In this document: piece by piece, positions 22,181 through 35,044 of the stretch
How positions within the stretch are numbered: position 1 is the stretch's first letter
Layout: every line of letters begins with the position of its first letter
DNA from: Lepidurus packardi
Lineage: Eukaryota; Arthropoda; Branchiopoda; Notostraca; Triopsidae
Assembly: GCA_023053545.1 (NCBI GenBank)
Contig: JAKZAN010000002.1
Location: forward strand, 3,084,375-3,148,374
Direction: 5' to 3'
DNA length: 64,000 nucleotides
Made by a program: the position numbers and the translations under genes
Notes under the pieces: model-generated
Told to the model about the DNA's origin: nothing
Database searches by the model: none
What the model saw: only the letters and a program-made list of their open reading frames with translations

Positions 22181-24075
22181 GCCTGAGATTTCTCATGTGT
22201 TCTGTTTCTCTCTAAATAAGCTTTTTAGTCTCGCGTTATTTTATTGTTTTGAAATTTTCAGTTGTTATAATATATTGTATACTTTAATTTACACCCAATT
22301 CCTTCAGTGTAATTTTCTTTAATTTCTATGTTTTATTTCATATGACAAAACATCCAAATTAACAATAGTTTCTTTATTCTGGAAATTTTTACGGAGTTTC
22401 GCTAGACAGTGCTTCAAAGACTCTATTGCTTTGAATTATTCAACTTTTTAACTTGTTGGATATATCTATATTTTATTATTTCTACTACTGTTAAAGCATT
22501 TGTTTTAGAAACAGATAGTTATAAAATTGAATGCTTAAACTTGTCTTCATTGTCTAATCGCCTTAGTATTTCTTTACTTATTTGAGAAATGCCTGTGATG
22601 CGATGTCCCAAAATATTGCCTTTACGTTACAATGTTAAGAAAACTGTACTAAACAGATTTTACTAAAAGCTTCTACTGTGTCATAAAGTTATCTAACTTT
22701 AAAACTACACGTACTTTCTTATCGCTAGAAAGGGTTACCAGGACGTTTAATTGTTTAACTGGGGAATATTTTGCAGTGTTTAAGCTATTTCTGATTAATT
22801 AGCTTAAGGCTAAAAAATTTGCCTTTAGCAGAAAAGAAATATTCCTTTCCTAGGGTTACAAATGCTAACGTTCTAAGGCTATACATTCGAAAACATCCTT
22901 GCGAATCTTAATATTCTTATTGCAAATCTATCCTTTAATTCTAAACAAGGTTTACACTACTAACCAATCAACTTTCGAAAGAATAAACTCCTGAAATTTT
23001 GCAGCGCTTGATCATGAACGCTTTGACTATGAAGGCCTTTGAAACCTTTCTTTTTTTATGGAAGTGATAACACAACTAGCGATAGCGATGGCATGTGATA
23101 GTTCAGTCACGCTTCCCCAAACCCGTCAAAACCTTCTAACGACAACTAGCATTACACAAACCTTCAAAAGCTGTTCATACTACGCTGAATCAACTCAAAT
23201 TTGACAAAAACTAAAAAAAAAAACACACAAAACATCTTCCGCCAAAGAATTAAGTTACACAAGTAATTAATACCAAGCTAGCTTGAAAAACAGCGGAAAC
23301 GGAGCAAAAAGTTGTATAACTTCCTGGCCAAAGTGTTCCAAGTATAAAAATCTCGCAGATTTTTCACAGCGATATCAAAACCGTTAATACTTTAATTTTT
23401 TAAGGTTCCATACTTGTATGTAGTTGAAAATATCCGTTTTCCACAGTTGAATCTTTCGCGAAAATCCGGTGGGACTTCTTTGGAACGGAAAAGACAGATA
23501 ATGCCCAATTAATGGAAAAGAAAATCAACAATTCCCACGCTGCTGTGCGCAACTGTTTGCGTTTTGCGAGCGACAGATTCTTTGTAGACTTTACCTTTTG
23601 CAATGAAAGGAAAAATACCCAGCATTGTCCTATTCATCTTATTTTTTTTACTTTACTTTTTTATTATTACTATTATTCCCAAAGGTATGAGCATGATCAT
23701 AGTCTGGTTTGTTAGGGTTTACCCCACTACATTAATAAAATTCCATGGTTCATTGGCTAACAATGCTTCTATTCTAATAGTTTTTCCTTTTTAAACCCTA
23801 ATAAAAAAAAGAAAGAAAAAGATTAAAAAAACTCGGGAATTCGAAAAGAAAATTATGAATGGACACGTAAATGAACTGCCACTTGTTCCCTTAATAAGAT
23901 CGCCTTCTAATTACTGAAACGCAAAAGCGTGGGAGGTTTTAATTCGTTCAGCCAATGAGAATCGAAAAGGAAAGAAAACTTTGGAAAATCTTTGGGAAAA
24001 ACGAACACTGTATATCTCGAAAAGCAAAAGAGAAGTTTCTCTTCAGAAAAGGATGGGCTTTGCGGGGCCTTTGCC

Positions 24076-24313
24076 TATATAAGTAATGGTAAAAGCCAAC
24101 TGCCAGCACCAAGATCCTCGCAGTCATTGTCGTTAACTTCGCCTTGACACACTATATAAACCATGTGCTAACCAACTGAAGTAGTTTACTATTTGTGACG
24201 ATTTTTCGGTGACTAATTGCAAAGCCAATTCGATTTGCAAAGCACAGTACATTTGCAGTATTCTTTCCACGTCCTGCAGTTAACGGATTTCACAAAAAAT
24301 AACAAGATTTGAT
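24076..24313 (+). promoter_or_regulatory. Promoter and leader of the plus-strand secreted-protein gene
   Basis: TATATAAG at 24076-24083 and TATATAAA at 24153-24160 are the best TATA boxes in the gene-poor region and lie 150-240 bp before the proposed start codon at 24314. The transcription start could not be placed: no perfect initiator stands 30 bp from either box. Confidence 0.5.
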
Positions 24314-27300
24314 ATGGAACTGTAAGTATTAAAGCTTGTTAATGTTCTAAATTCCAGACCCAAAGGTGTTAATTCGACCCAAATTCAAGTTCGATCGAAA
24401 GATTCGCTAGTATTATAGATTAAACGCCTTTGCTCCGTTTTGGTCGAATTGGAAGTTAGTTGAGTTTTGCTCCAGTTACAATTATAAAGTTCAACAGTTA
24501 ATCCAAATTTTCCAACTGACACGATTTCCAGAGTTTAAACCCTTACAGGACTTACAGGTCTAATGGTAATGATCTAAATGCTACCATTTTTGAACGTCAT
24601 ATTTAGCTTAAGCATCATTGTGACACTTCTTTAGCCATTAAATGGTGGTAAAATTAAATTAGCAAATTCGGAAAGTACAACAAATCAGTCTAAGATTGCA
24701 ATACAGAATCGTACAATCATAACGAAAAAGAGCAGACAGAAAACCAACTCACACCATTCACTGTACTCAAGAATTCATATTGAAGTATTAAAGTGCCCGA
24801 AGATCCTAAAGTGATTGAATTTTGACATGGTGGATAAAGAACCACAGTTTCTAATATAAGATAACCATCGGTTCGAAAACTGAAAAAGATACTTAAAATA
24901 CAGTTACAGTTAGTTGACATAATTTCGACTTAATATGCGGGTTTGAGCTGGATGATTGTGATTGCAAGCTGACCATGGCCTTTTACGGACATGCTTGGAT
25001 ACAACTCCTTACTTACCACAGATTGTCAAAGCTCATCCACCGACCGTTATAGCGAATTAAACCGCACCCCCCCCCCCACCAAAAAAGTCGTAAATGTGCA
25101 AAAACATGGAGGGCGTTTTGCTTACCTATTCTCTTTCGCTCTGTTTAAAGAAGTCTAACTCTGTTCTCAATTGAATAACGTTTCCAGTTCACTTTTTTCT
25201 GCTCGGCTGGTTCAATTCTCACTTCCACTGTGTTTTAAAACCCCAAACCCATGGACTCAGACCTCCCGCGTCCAACAACCACGTTGAACCAAAACTAACA
25301 CGTCCTTTATCGTAAAAAACGGTACTTTTCTCATCCAAACTGTCCTAAAGTCCAGACTAATCACTTATTTTACCTTCCAAACGACGTGCTAAATACAGGC
25401 TGACTTTCCTAAAAAAAAAGTAGAAAAAAATATGTTTACAGCTATTACGAGCTTTGTTAACGTTTTGAAGCTAAACGTAACCGAACCCCAGTTCCCAAAC
25501 CAGATTATCTTGTAGATTCTTCTCCGATTTCCTTCCATTTCCCACAGAATCTTATGATTTTTGTCATCCATTCGGTCATATGACTGCTCGTGTAATATCT
25601 CTATAAGAGAGATTCCGAAAAGGCTTAGAGAACTAGGAAATGAAAAAGTTTCACCCAAAAAGGGTTTATGGGAAATGCACGTCCGGGATGGGGATCACAC
25701 CAACTTGGGAGTCTTCGCAAGAAACTGTGAAACAGAGAACTAGATAAAAAAGGAAGAAACTGTTTCTTAGTGATTCATTAAGTCATAAAAGAAGTAGATT
25801 TGACGCTAAAACTTAAAAGGGTAACGGTGTTTAGCATCGTGATTCTCTATAAAAGCCCTCTAACGACGAAAAAATGGAGTGCAAGGACCTAATTAAGCTA
25901 ATCAGGTCCATAAATGCAACATCTTTTGCTGATCTCTAGCTAGAGACCCAATAAAGTCTTCATCGAAGGAGTTTCCGACAAGTTTATGGCGCTTGAACCG
26001 TTGAAAGTAACCTTGAGTGATGTGGCAAATCGAAACTTTTGGCAAGTAATCGCTTTGAATGATATATAAGTATGAGAAAGTAATAATTTATAAAGCGTAC
26101 ATTTGAAAATTTAAGAGAATATTTTAAAATTTAAACGTTTTACAGCAATTTTTTTATATAAAAGGCGCTCTAAAGCGAATAGTTGGAAGTTATAACTGTT
26201 TGAAACGCACATTTAAAAGTTTCAGCTTTTTAGAGACCAAAATCTGAAAAGTTCAAACTTCTAAGGTGAACATTTAAAGGATTTAACTTGCTAAAAAAAG
26301 AAGACTTGACAGTTTGAACCTTTTAAAGTGCATATTAGAATGTTCTCAACTAACGTTTTGGCATCATATGTCTTAAACCCGACAGGCAACTGCCAGTCTG
26401 GGTCGAAAAATCGAACGTTTCTGACGTCTGAGATGATGAACACAAGCTGTTGTGACTGTCTAACAAATGTTTTAGAGGTAAAGGAAAAACGCGGTGAAAA
26501 CAGTTGGGATTTCGGTGCGCAACGGGGAACTAATTAGCCCATTACAAATCGCGAAATCCGCTAACCATAACTATTCGCTAGATTTCAATGGTGTTTTCCC
26601 AACCTTTTTCTACCCCATTTTCTATTGTTCGCGACGTTGTTGAGCTCACGTATTGCGAGTGGGGTGAGGAAATGGCTCAACAATCGCAAATCACGCCAAA
26701 AAGTATTCGAAAATGCTTACAACACAATCAAGTTAGGAATTTCCGATCAAAACTGTTATCTTCCACTCCAGAAAAACAGCAAAAAAGTGTCTTCCAAAGT
26801 TGCAACGGGAAACACAACAATGTTACTTTGGTCCCAACAATGCTTCCTCAACTATTGACCGTTTCACCGTCCCCTGCCTTATCCCCCGCCCTCTTCCTCC
26901 TGCCTTTGGTTAATTACCCCTTGTTGTAAAAGCTTTACCTAATAAAAAATCCCAATAAGACATGTCGGATACGCTGCACAATGCCGACATAAACAATCCC
27001 CAAGATTGACGAACCAATCTTCAGACGTCCCGAAGATGCTTAGTTGGTCTTCCGCACAAAAAAAAAAAAAAAAAAAAAACTCGGAGAGTTATGCAAAACA
27101 ATTCTCAAGCCGTAGAAAAGTCCCGTTAGATTAAAAAGGGTCCGTCGATTAGCCCATAAAAGGCTTCGGGCGTCCCTACACACCTTATGCTACCCAACTT
27201 TTTAGTCATAGCCAATCAATGACGTCATTCATATTGACTAATTCATTGTATTTTTTTTTGCAATTCGTCACAAATATTTCCCTCAAAACTAAACTTTAGC

Positions 27301-30300
27301 TAACCCACAAAACTATTAGAATTCATTACCGTTCAATCGCTGACATTCATGGTTGAAGAACTTCATTGTTGTAACTTTTGCAATTCCGACAACTTTTCAA
27401 AAAAGAAAAAAACTTAGACGATGGGCATACTTTACCGATATACGAACACTTTCTATACTAATACAAGAATGTTAAACGATATATTTAACTTAATACACAT
27501 AATTCGATTTTTTTCCTTAAAATAAGAAGACAATTTTCCTTTTCCAAATAAAAATATCAACTTCCCTTAATATTATTTCGTACCTTAAAGAAAATGAAGA
27601 AACCCTTACCTTATCGGATTTAAAACACCATATTTCCTTAAGGTGAACCACCCCTAATTTAAAATCATGTCAGACATGTTCACTTTTGCGTCCAAAATCT
27701 TCCCTTCCTGTCTAAACAAAATCCCCCACCTGTTATTAAAATCTAACAACCCTTAAATTCCCTTAAACAACCTTTCTCTTCCTTTCAATTCTTCAAACAA
27801 CAGTTGTAAAACCCAAAATCCCATGTAAAATCAAAGCCTAAAGGTAATATCTTTTCGAATGTTTTCTTCTGTTTCCTGTCACCGCGAAAATTTCTCTTAT
27901 TAAATTGAGACTACACATATTCCCATCATATGCCAAAGAAAGTAGGGGAGGGCTTGGGAAACAAATTCATTGTTGTGCCATACACAGGTCATGTGCCCGT
28001 GCCTCCTTACATTCAAAAACGTTCGATTTGGGTCACCACAGCGCCAAAAACCGACAAGTGTGAAAAAAAAAGTATGTCCAAGCCACTCCTTTATTTCTTA
28101 CGGCTGTGTAGGACTATAAAGAGAGAAAGAAAGGCCGGTATGGTGGTCGTAGCTCGATTGTTCCGGGTCAGTTTCGCTTAGGAGCACTAGTAAGTGCTAC
28201 AGCAAAGTTGTAAAGTTGAATGAAACACGTGACTTGTGTGGCGTTACCGGTTTTTGAACGTTACAAATTTCAACGTCTTTAAGCTTCAAAACGCATTTCA
28301 AGTTTAGTTTCACTTCGAGGTAGCACCACTTACAGACATCGAGTGTGCAGCCAGCCGGAAACGTCTTTTCAGCCTATTAAAATCTCCCAGATAAGTGACT
28401 GTGCGTTAATTCTTCACCTTTGGAGAACAAAAAGTGACTCTGCTTAAACATTTATTGAATTTTCAGTACACAAACGGTACTTGTAAGAGCTTGCACAGCA
28501 TGATCCTCAGGTAAAGTTGGAAGCCAAACATTGTCATTTCGCTAGGAACGAGTGCATTTGCTCAAGGAAGCTCAAAAAAGCTTTAAAAAATGTTCCTAGG
28601 ATGATTTCTGAAGGTGTTTCAAGGTTTGAGAGGTTCTTGCGGTTGCCAACTTTTGGCATTTGACCAAACTCAGTCACTAATCATACGAAAATGTTGAAAA
28701 AGTGCCCGTAAAATTTTCCGTAAAGGTTTACTAAAGGAATTCCAAGGCTTTGGGAATACTTATATACCTTGCAGCGGTACATCCTTTGGTCATTTCCATA
28801 AGCAACTGAAGGGTCTTCATCAGGTGCAGATGGATGGATTTATAACGTTTAGAAAGTTAAAACCATAGGCTGTTGTAATAAGCTCGGGGCTTTTTCGCAA
28901 CTTTTTAAAACTAATCTTTCTCTGTCGTATTTTGTATAAAAAAGTAACACTGGGAAGAGGTTAAGGATCTGTGGATGGAACTAATAGGAGGAAGTGGTCG
29001 AGCTCTGGAATGCAAATGTTAGAAGTTTGGATCATTTTAGCGCGTGCCGGGTTAAATCACCTGGAAAAGTCACAGAGCAATTGCAACTATCCATTTTATT
29101 CGTTTGTTATCACCTCTGGTTTGACTTTGGTAGAGTGGTTCTGTTCGATAACCAGATAATTGTACCTTCCGGCGCTATGATTCTTACAATCAGTGATAAA
29201 GAACGAAGATAGAATGATGTTTAATGCGAACCGCTTTGCATAATGAGTACAACATACAACAAGTTACAACAAGTTAAAGCTTCTGAGCTATCATTAGAAC
29301 CATTCGAAATCATATATTTAGTAAGTTTTCTATGCCGAGTTTTAAATACTATATTTAAAATCTAACTCTCACTAAACCAGAAAACTTCACGTGAAGCTAC
29401 TGAAATGTTCAAGCCCTATATAATTCAATTAAGTTATTTTCGTTGAAATATTTGAAAACTTCCGATGTTTCAAACGTTCAATTTTACTATTTAACATTCT
29501 AAATGTGTTTTTTAACTTCACCTGTAATTTATTCTTTAGATCTAATTAACTATGACTTGTAATTCATATCTTAGCTATTTAACGTAATCAACTTTATCGC
29601 TTCAATTGTACTTTGCCTGGGAAGGACACGTTTCATCCCAAACGCAGAAATGCATGAAAAATTACTACACAACACATTCAAGTTTCGCCATAATTGTACA
29701 GTTACGCATTTTGGCATTTTTTTATTACTATGGGCAGCTTCTTAGCTGTAACATAAAAGAAGTGATATGATAATATACATACAAAATACTTTGCTAGATT
29801 TTACTGTTGAAGTTCATATACTTACTGTCCAAATTTCGCAAAATACGTAAAGGTTTTGAAATTCTAAACATATACTATTATACTTCTCATATTACAAGCA
29901 TTTTTTATTCGAAACTATACGACCTTAAAGCTTCCGCCAAAGAAACAAAGTAAATGTTTGTCAAATAAACCCAAATTTATCATACAAGCATTTCCTACAT
30001 CACGCACCTTCATTCTAAATTACCTTCAACACCGCCAAACAAGTAAAGTGATTCGACACCATCATCATCACAAGTTGCCAGTGTAACTGCTTAGGCGGCA
30101 AATTCCGTTCTAAAACAAGAAACAGAAAAACAATAAATCTTTTCTTTTTTCCCGTTTAGCGGAAGAATAATGGGAGGGTCAAAAGTGGTTGTCTTCTTCG
30201 TCAAAAAAACCGTGTGAAAACTTTCCCCGACTTCCTATATCCAAACTAACTGACTTGGTACAGCATTTAACCCACATTTCTCGAAAAGCAGCGTGGGAAA

Positions 30301-33300
30301 CCTAAAACTGGATCTTTTTTAGACAAAATTTCTGGGAAGATGAGAAGCCCGCGTGGCGTAACTAACTGTGCGATAGTCCGCGCCCCAAAAGCCACCTGGA
30401 TTTTTAACCATTTTCCAGAAATCTGTCAAGCTTGGATGTCTCTTTAAACACAGAACGTTGTGCAGAAGGCAGCGTGCATAGAGTCGTAGGCGGTCAATTA
30501 CAAACGACGCAAGCCAACCAAAGCGATACAAAAAGACATTTGACGGAGCGGATATTCGAAATAATCTATCAAACACCGCCAAACGCCCTTTTTGCCCCTA
30601 CAAGGAACCACATAGAACTATCTTCATCTCTAAAAGTCATTCACTTTCCACAATACGGTACTTGCGACGCTTCTTATCACCTAAAGACGCAATCTTGACT
30701 TGTACAACTTCTTGCTTGTCACTTCTTACCCACCATATCAGTCTTTGTCCCCGCAATTACGGTTTCCGCCTCCGCTCCAAACCTTTCATACAGTAATTAA
30801 TAATTGTATCATTATCCATAGCCTTCTTTGTCTTTCAGAAGATGTTGTTTACTTCTTTCTAAACCGGAATATCACATTTCTTGGGGGTTTTTTTTTAGCG
30901 TTGTGAACGTCGTTAGACTCGTTAAAAACGTTAAGTAGGGTCAGCGGAAGTGACTCTCGCTCCTTAATTCATGTTAATGAAAGTATGTAACCGTAATAAT
31001 TATATAAAGGTACGTTAAACAAGTTGGCCGTCATTTGCATATGTAACGAGCCTGAAGAATTCCTTTCAAGATGCGATAGCACATAAAAAGAAGAAACGCA
31101 ATTGTGCGGAAACGATGAAATCCCGTTAACCGCGGACTTCCCATAACATATAAACTTACAACCTCTTCTTTTCCTATCAAAACATAACATTATCAAGAGT
31201 TATCAAAGTAACACCATCTTTAAATTATGCTAAAATTCCTTACCGCATATCAACATTGGATAATTACCGTTACAACCCATAGTTAATCGATGAGAAGGAT
31301 TAGAACTGGAATCAACGGCGTGAGAAAGGGTCAGTATTATTTTACGACATGTTCAAGATCAGAAAAACAGGTCTGCGTCTAAGTAAAACGACATTCAAGG
31401 GTTGTAAACAAAGCGTACAAGATGGCGGCCATTTTGGCGCCAAAACCACTTAGGGTTTTTCTCGTTGGATGGAATAACGTTAAATTACTTCCAAACATCT
31501 AAAAAACTTAATACTATGCTTTTTTTCATTCACTTTGGAACTTGTGGAATATCTGCGAGAGATGGATCCTCTGTGGTCAATCACTGGCCACAGGTATAAC
31601 GGCCAAGGGCAAGGCCAATACCAGCGACCTTCTCTTGGCGTGCGGTAACTTTTATTGTCTTTAAAATCTGTAATAAGTAAGTGGAAAGAATGAAAGAAAG
31701 AAAAATAAGAAGGGGCAACGGACTTGGAAACAAACCAGTTAAAGAGGCTAACGATGGCTTCGGAAATGATCTCCCAAGTTCTAAAGTGATAATTCAGTTC
31801 AACCTGAAATTACGCAATTGTAAGCTTAAGAAAAATAATTCGGTTTACATTCATGCCAAATACTTGGAATTGAGCTTCAGGAATGGCCTGGCCTATTCTG
31901 AGTTTAATTACAAGTTTTTTTTCATAAAAAAAAATATCCCTCCTTTTCCCTTTAAAAACTGTCTTAACAGAAGAAAGAACTTTGGATTCTTTTAGAACTT
32001 GGCGAGTAAGCGGAGCATGTCACGTTGCACTTTTGGGTCTGTTTATTACCATAAGCTTCATAAAACGTAATTAGAACAAAGGAACGCCTTCCAAGAGGCT
32101 ATTGTTGGGTCCAAAAACTCATTAATTTACAAGTGCGTCGCCGGTCAAGCGAATTGAGTACACATTTGGGGTGTTGTAATCCGAGATCATACGTGCTTTT
32201 TATTTGTTGGTGAAAGCTTCGTTTTTCCCGTAAAATCTAATTCATGATTGTTCCAGTTCCAGATTCTAAAATTAGAACCCCAGAGACCTACATTTGCTAC
32301 GAATGGCAAGTAAATCAGTTAACACGCAGTCACCAACAAGTTTGGCCAGTTAGATATTTTCGAGGTTAAACTGTGGAGAACGCAAACCACGTTCTGTGGA
32401 TTCTGGGAAATCGAAGGGTTTTCTTAAAAGGCCATCTTTAACGAACGGCTTTAAGCGTTCTTTGTCGTTATGGTCGCAAACACGCTTCGAAATACTTTGC
32501 AAGCACTTTGCACAGCTGTGCTTCACACTCAAAGAGTGTCAAAAGGATCAAAAACCTTACAAAATCGAATTATTAAGTAGAGAAAGTTTCTTCTTAGCAT
32601 TCCTACACGCTTTGCCTAAATACTACAATGACTCTGCGAGTTGTAAGTTGTGAAACATAAAAACCCAAACTGTTGCAAGAAACAGGAGCAAGAACAAGTT
32701 TGAACCTTATTAAAAACGCTTAAGCACAATTAAAAACGCTTATTATTATCCTAACAATTAAAGATGTTGCAGTAAAAAGCCGTCTGACTTTATTCACCGT
32801 TTACTACAACCATTTGCAAGCGTTTTTAATCACGACTCACTTTTAATTGCACAATCAACCATATCCCAGCCATTGAACCGACGCACTTCGTGGACTATCG
32901 GCACACTTAAGGGCATCATTCATATGCAAATAACAACTATAATAACTGTGTAACCATAGTTTTTACTTTTCACCCAACTCTAAATCTTTTCCCTTTGAAA
33001 GTGTAATGACATTTTGAAACAAGTTAAATCAAAGAATTTCTTTCAAGTTTAATTTTCCAGAACGAATGTTCTTTTAAATCAGAATTTAAGATTTTTTTAA
33101 TGTAATTATTTTTTTTAACAATAACAGTTTTTAAGCAAATATTATTTTAGAATTATTTCTAGTTTTAAAATAGTTACATTTTACAGCTTAAATAGTAGAG
33201 TCTCGTCAAAATTAATGTTCTAGTATCAGTCTTTTTTCCTAGAAAGCTTGTAAAGGTCAAAGGCCTATCAACCGTAATTTATCTTGAGAAATATAAAAAC

Positions 33301-35044
33301 TTGTCTACGATACAGTATGATTAATTCGGCCTAATTCAACTCAATCGCTTTTTTGCTAAATCAAAAAGAGTAAGGCAGGTAGTTCTTTCAGCTACCTGTT
33401 TTTTTTTTCTTCTTTATTGCCATACCTGTCAGGTAATTCACCTCAACCGAACCTATTTACTACAGGTAAATTATGCAGGTCCACTTCTTGTATTTATACA
33501 TGCAACGTCAAGATATGCTGAGCTAACGTGACGCGACACATTCGCTTTTCTTCAACTGACCAAATATTGAAAGCAAAATTATAAAATTTTATTTTCACTT
33601 TCAATTTCCACCCAAACGAAGTTCAGATTCAGCTTCGGTATATATTCCCACGTTTCCAAACCCTTTTCAACCCAACAATTTCCCTAAATTACATTATTTA
33701 GTTAGATTCTAAAACTTCTTTCTTGATTTTTTTTAAGGTTTAATCTCAATAAATTCCCTTTCCTTTCCATTAACCGCATCATTAGAACCCTTGTAGGGCT
33801 TTATAACACAGAACCAGGAAATAGTCCGGACGGTTCGGTCTGGACCATTTACACGGATAATATAATTGCAGCTATAGGAAAACTTTCGGTCTTCCATAAA
33901 GAAAATGGAAACTTTTGTTCTAATTCAACTGTATAATCATCAAAAACCTCATAAAATTCAAATGAAACATTCCATTTTTTTCTTCGTTTCACTTCTAAGG
34001 TTGCCCAGATGGATGCTGTTGGTTCTAATGGCTTTGGGCCATTTCTGGACTCCTTCGGAAGCTATTTTCTCGAAATTAAGGATTTGGCCTTCCCAATCGC
34101 GTTTCTCAACCAGTGGTCGACAACAAAGTTCACCAACAGCTGTTGTCAAAACCGAAGAGCCACTTTCTGAAACATTTAACATCTCAAAAAGTCATGGGTT
34201 GGAAGCATTGCCTTGGTTCCGGAGCCAAAAGCAACAGTACCCGGTTACGGACAGTCCCATCAGGCGGATCAGTCTATCCCAAGCCAATTTTCCTATTCCG
34301 TTTAAACTGGCCCAAAAACCCGTAATTCGCTATGTAGCACAGCTCAATTACGATTCTACCACTCTACCCGCACCTACCACAACCGAAGCTGTGCAAACCG
34401 ACCCCACGATCATCCAAACCCAGCCTACGACAATCCAAACCGTCCCGTTGACTGACAGTCCCATCCGACGGGTGCTATTTCGCGCCAATGCGGAACCGTC
34501 AAACAATGGCGTTCTGAAAGACAACGTCGCCAAAGCGCCATCTTACGCCGCGGGGCCAACCAAGCCCAATATGCTAAAACTCGTGGAATCACAGATTCAT
34601 TACATCAAATTGCCGCCCAGACCTTATGATTTCATCCCTGGATTGGGTTACATCAGCCGTCCCTTGTCGCCAACTGGTTTTGCTCACGAATTTATGAAAA
34701 ACAGCGTTTCCTCCGAGCTACCTTACATTCCTATCGACGTAGTTAATAATGGCAAGTTTGACGGGCTATACATCGTTGATAAAACCACCGCTAAACCTAC
34801 CAAGCCTCCTGCTTGGACTACCGAGACTCAAGAACTCGCTGCGGTATTGGACGTGACCACGTCCCTTCCGATAATTTCTACTACTAGCAAGCCAGAAGCT
34901 AAGCCTACGGATTCGCGAATTATTCGTTTGAAAGGACCATATTTCTTCAATGGAAAACCTGGCAACGTTTTCTCATCCCATTCGCCTTACAGACCTAACT
35001 ACTTCGAGGAATTACATAAGTTGTACTCTAAATTAAAGATTTAG
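24314..35044 (+). CDS. Secreted protein with IKLPPxPYxFIP motif (gene X), unknown role
   Basis: Proposed as an 8-nt coding exon (24314-24321, ATGGAACT before GTAAGT) joined over a 9.7-kb intron to 34000-35044, giving 350 aa. The junction completes Leu and yields a clean signal peptide, MELLPRWMLLVLMALGHFW, cut near SEA. The acceptor (TTTCACTTCTAAG) is strong. The mature protein is Pro/Thr-rich, with two TDSPIRR repeats, the motif HYIKLPPRPYDFIPGLGY (about residue 205) and two Asn-Gly segments (VVNNGKFDGLYIV and YFFNGKPGNVF). The nearby minus-strand gene at 36815-41251 has the same motif order and gene structure, so they are paralogues. Similar proteins occur in arthropods; an extracellular or cuticle-linked role is only a guess. 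Without the far exon, an in-frame ATG at 33905, 33962 or 34013 would be used. Confidence 0.68.
26092..26345 (+). repeat. Degenerate tandem repeat, four units
   Basis: Units start near 26092, 26203, 26262 and 26322 with variants of AAAGYGYACATTTRAAARTTT. Spacing varies from 59 to 111 bp, and the units are separated by A/T-rich filler. Confidence 0.45.
27211..27227. promoter_or_regulatory. CCAAT box next to a full CRE palindrome
   Basis: GCCAATCA at 27211-27218 is followed by TGACGTCA at 27220-27227. Both are complete consensus sites (NF-Y and CREB/ATF) and lie next to each other inside the long intron. Function is inferred from motif only. Confidence 0.35.
31418..31445. promoter_or_regulatory. 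YY1/Pho motif joined to an E2F palindrome
   Basis: CAAGATGGCGGCC at 31418-31430 is a full YY1 (Pho) consensus. TTTTGGCGCCAAAA at 31432-31445 is a perfect E2F-type palindrome. They are one base apart in otherwise A/T-rich intron DNA. This could be an enhancer, a Polycomb site or the promoter of an unannotated transcript. Confidence 0.4.

Larger units (their letters stand above)
17646..24075. other. Gene-poor region upstream of the secreted-protein gene
   Basis: About 6.4 kb with no recognised exon on either strand. Frames are short (under 90 codons) and without family features. The region contains a pair of dispersed repeats (18841 and 20424), a 72-bp hairpin (20037) and the palindromic element at 21330-22180, all listed separately. 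The rest is A/T-rich and shows nothing I can name. No tRNA-like fold with both A and B boxes was found. Confidence 0.5.
24322..33999 (+). other. Long first intron of gene X (inferred)
   Basis: 9.7 kb without a recognisable exon. Notable contents: an 11-C run at 25067-25077, a degenerate tandem repeat at 26092-26345, a 23-A run at 27058-27080, a CCAAT plus CRE pair at 27211-27227 and a YY1 plus E2F motif pair at 31418-31445. Many short frames (such as 26588-26929 and 31681-31995) show no family features and no splice support. Confidence 0.45.

Noticed and set aside
22003-22200. 61-codon frame in the third palindrome copy as a separate gene
   Set aside because: It is a truncated copy of the same repeat unit, starting from unrelated flanking sequence.
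25195-25225. Possible tRNA B box (GGTTCAATTCTC)
   Set aside because: No A box at the right distance and no cloverleaf could be drawn.
26588-26929. 113-codon frame in the long intron of gene X
   Set aside because: No family features, overlaps a second frame, and has no splice or promoter context.
33905-33999. N-terminal extension of gene X starting METFVLIQLYNH or MKHSIFFFVSLL
   Set aside because: It runs through a strong acceptor tract, and the remote 8-nt exon gives a cleaner signal peptide. Kept only as an alternative.
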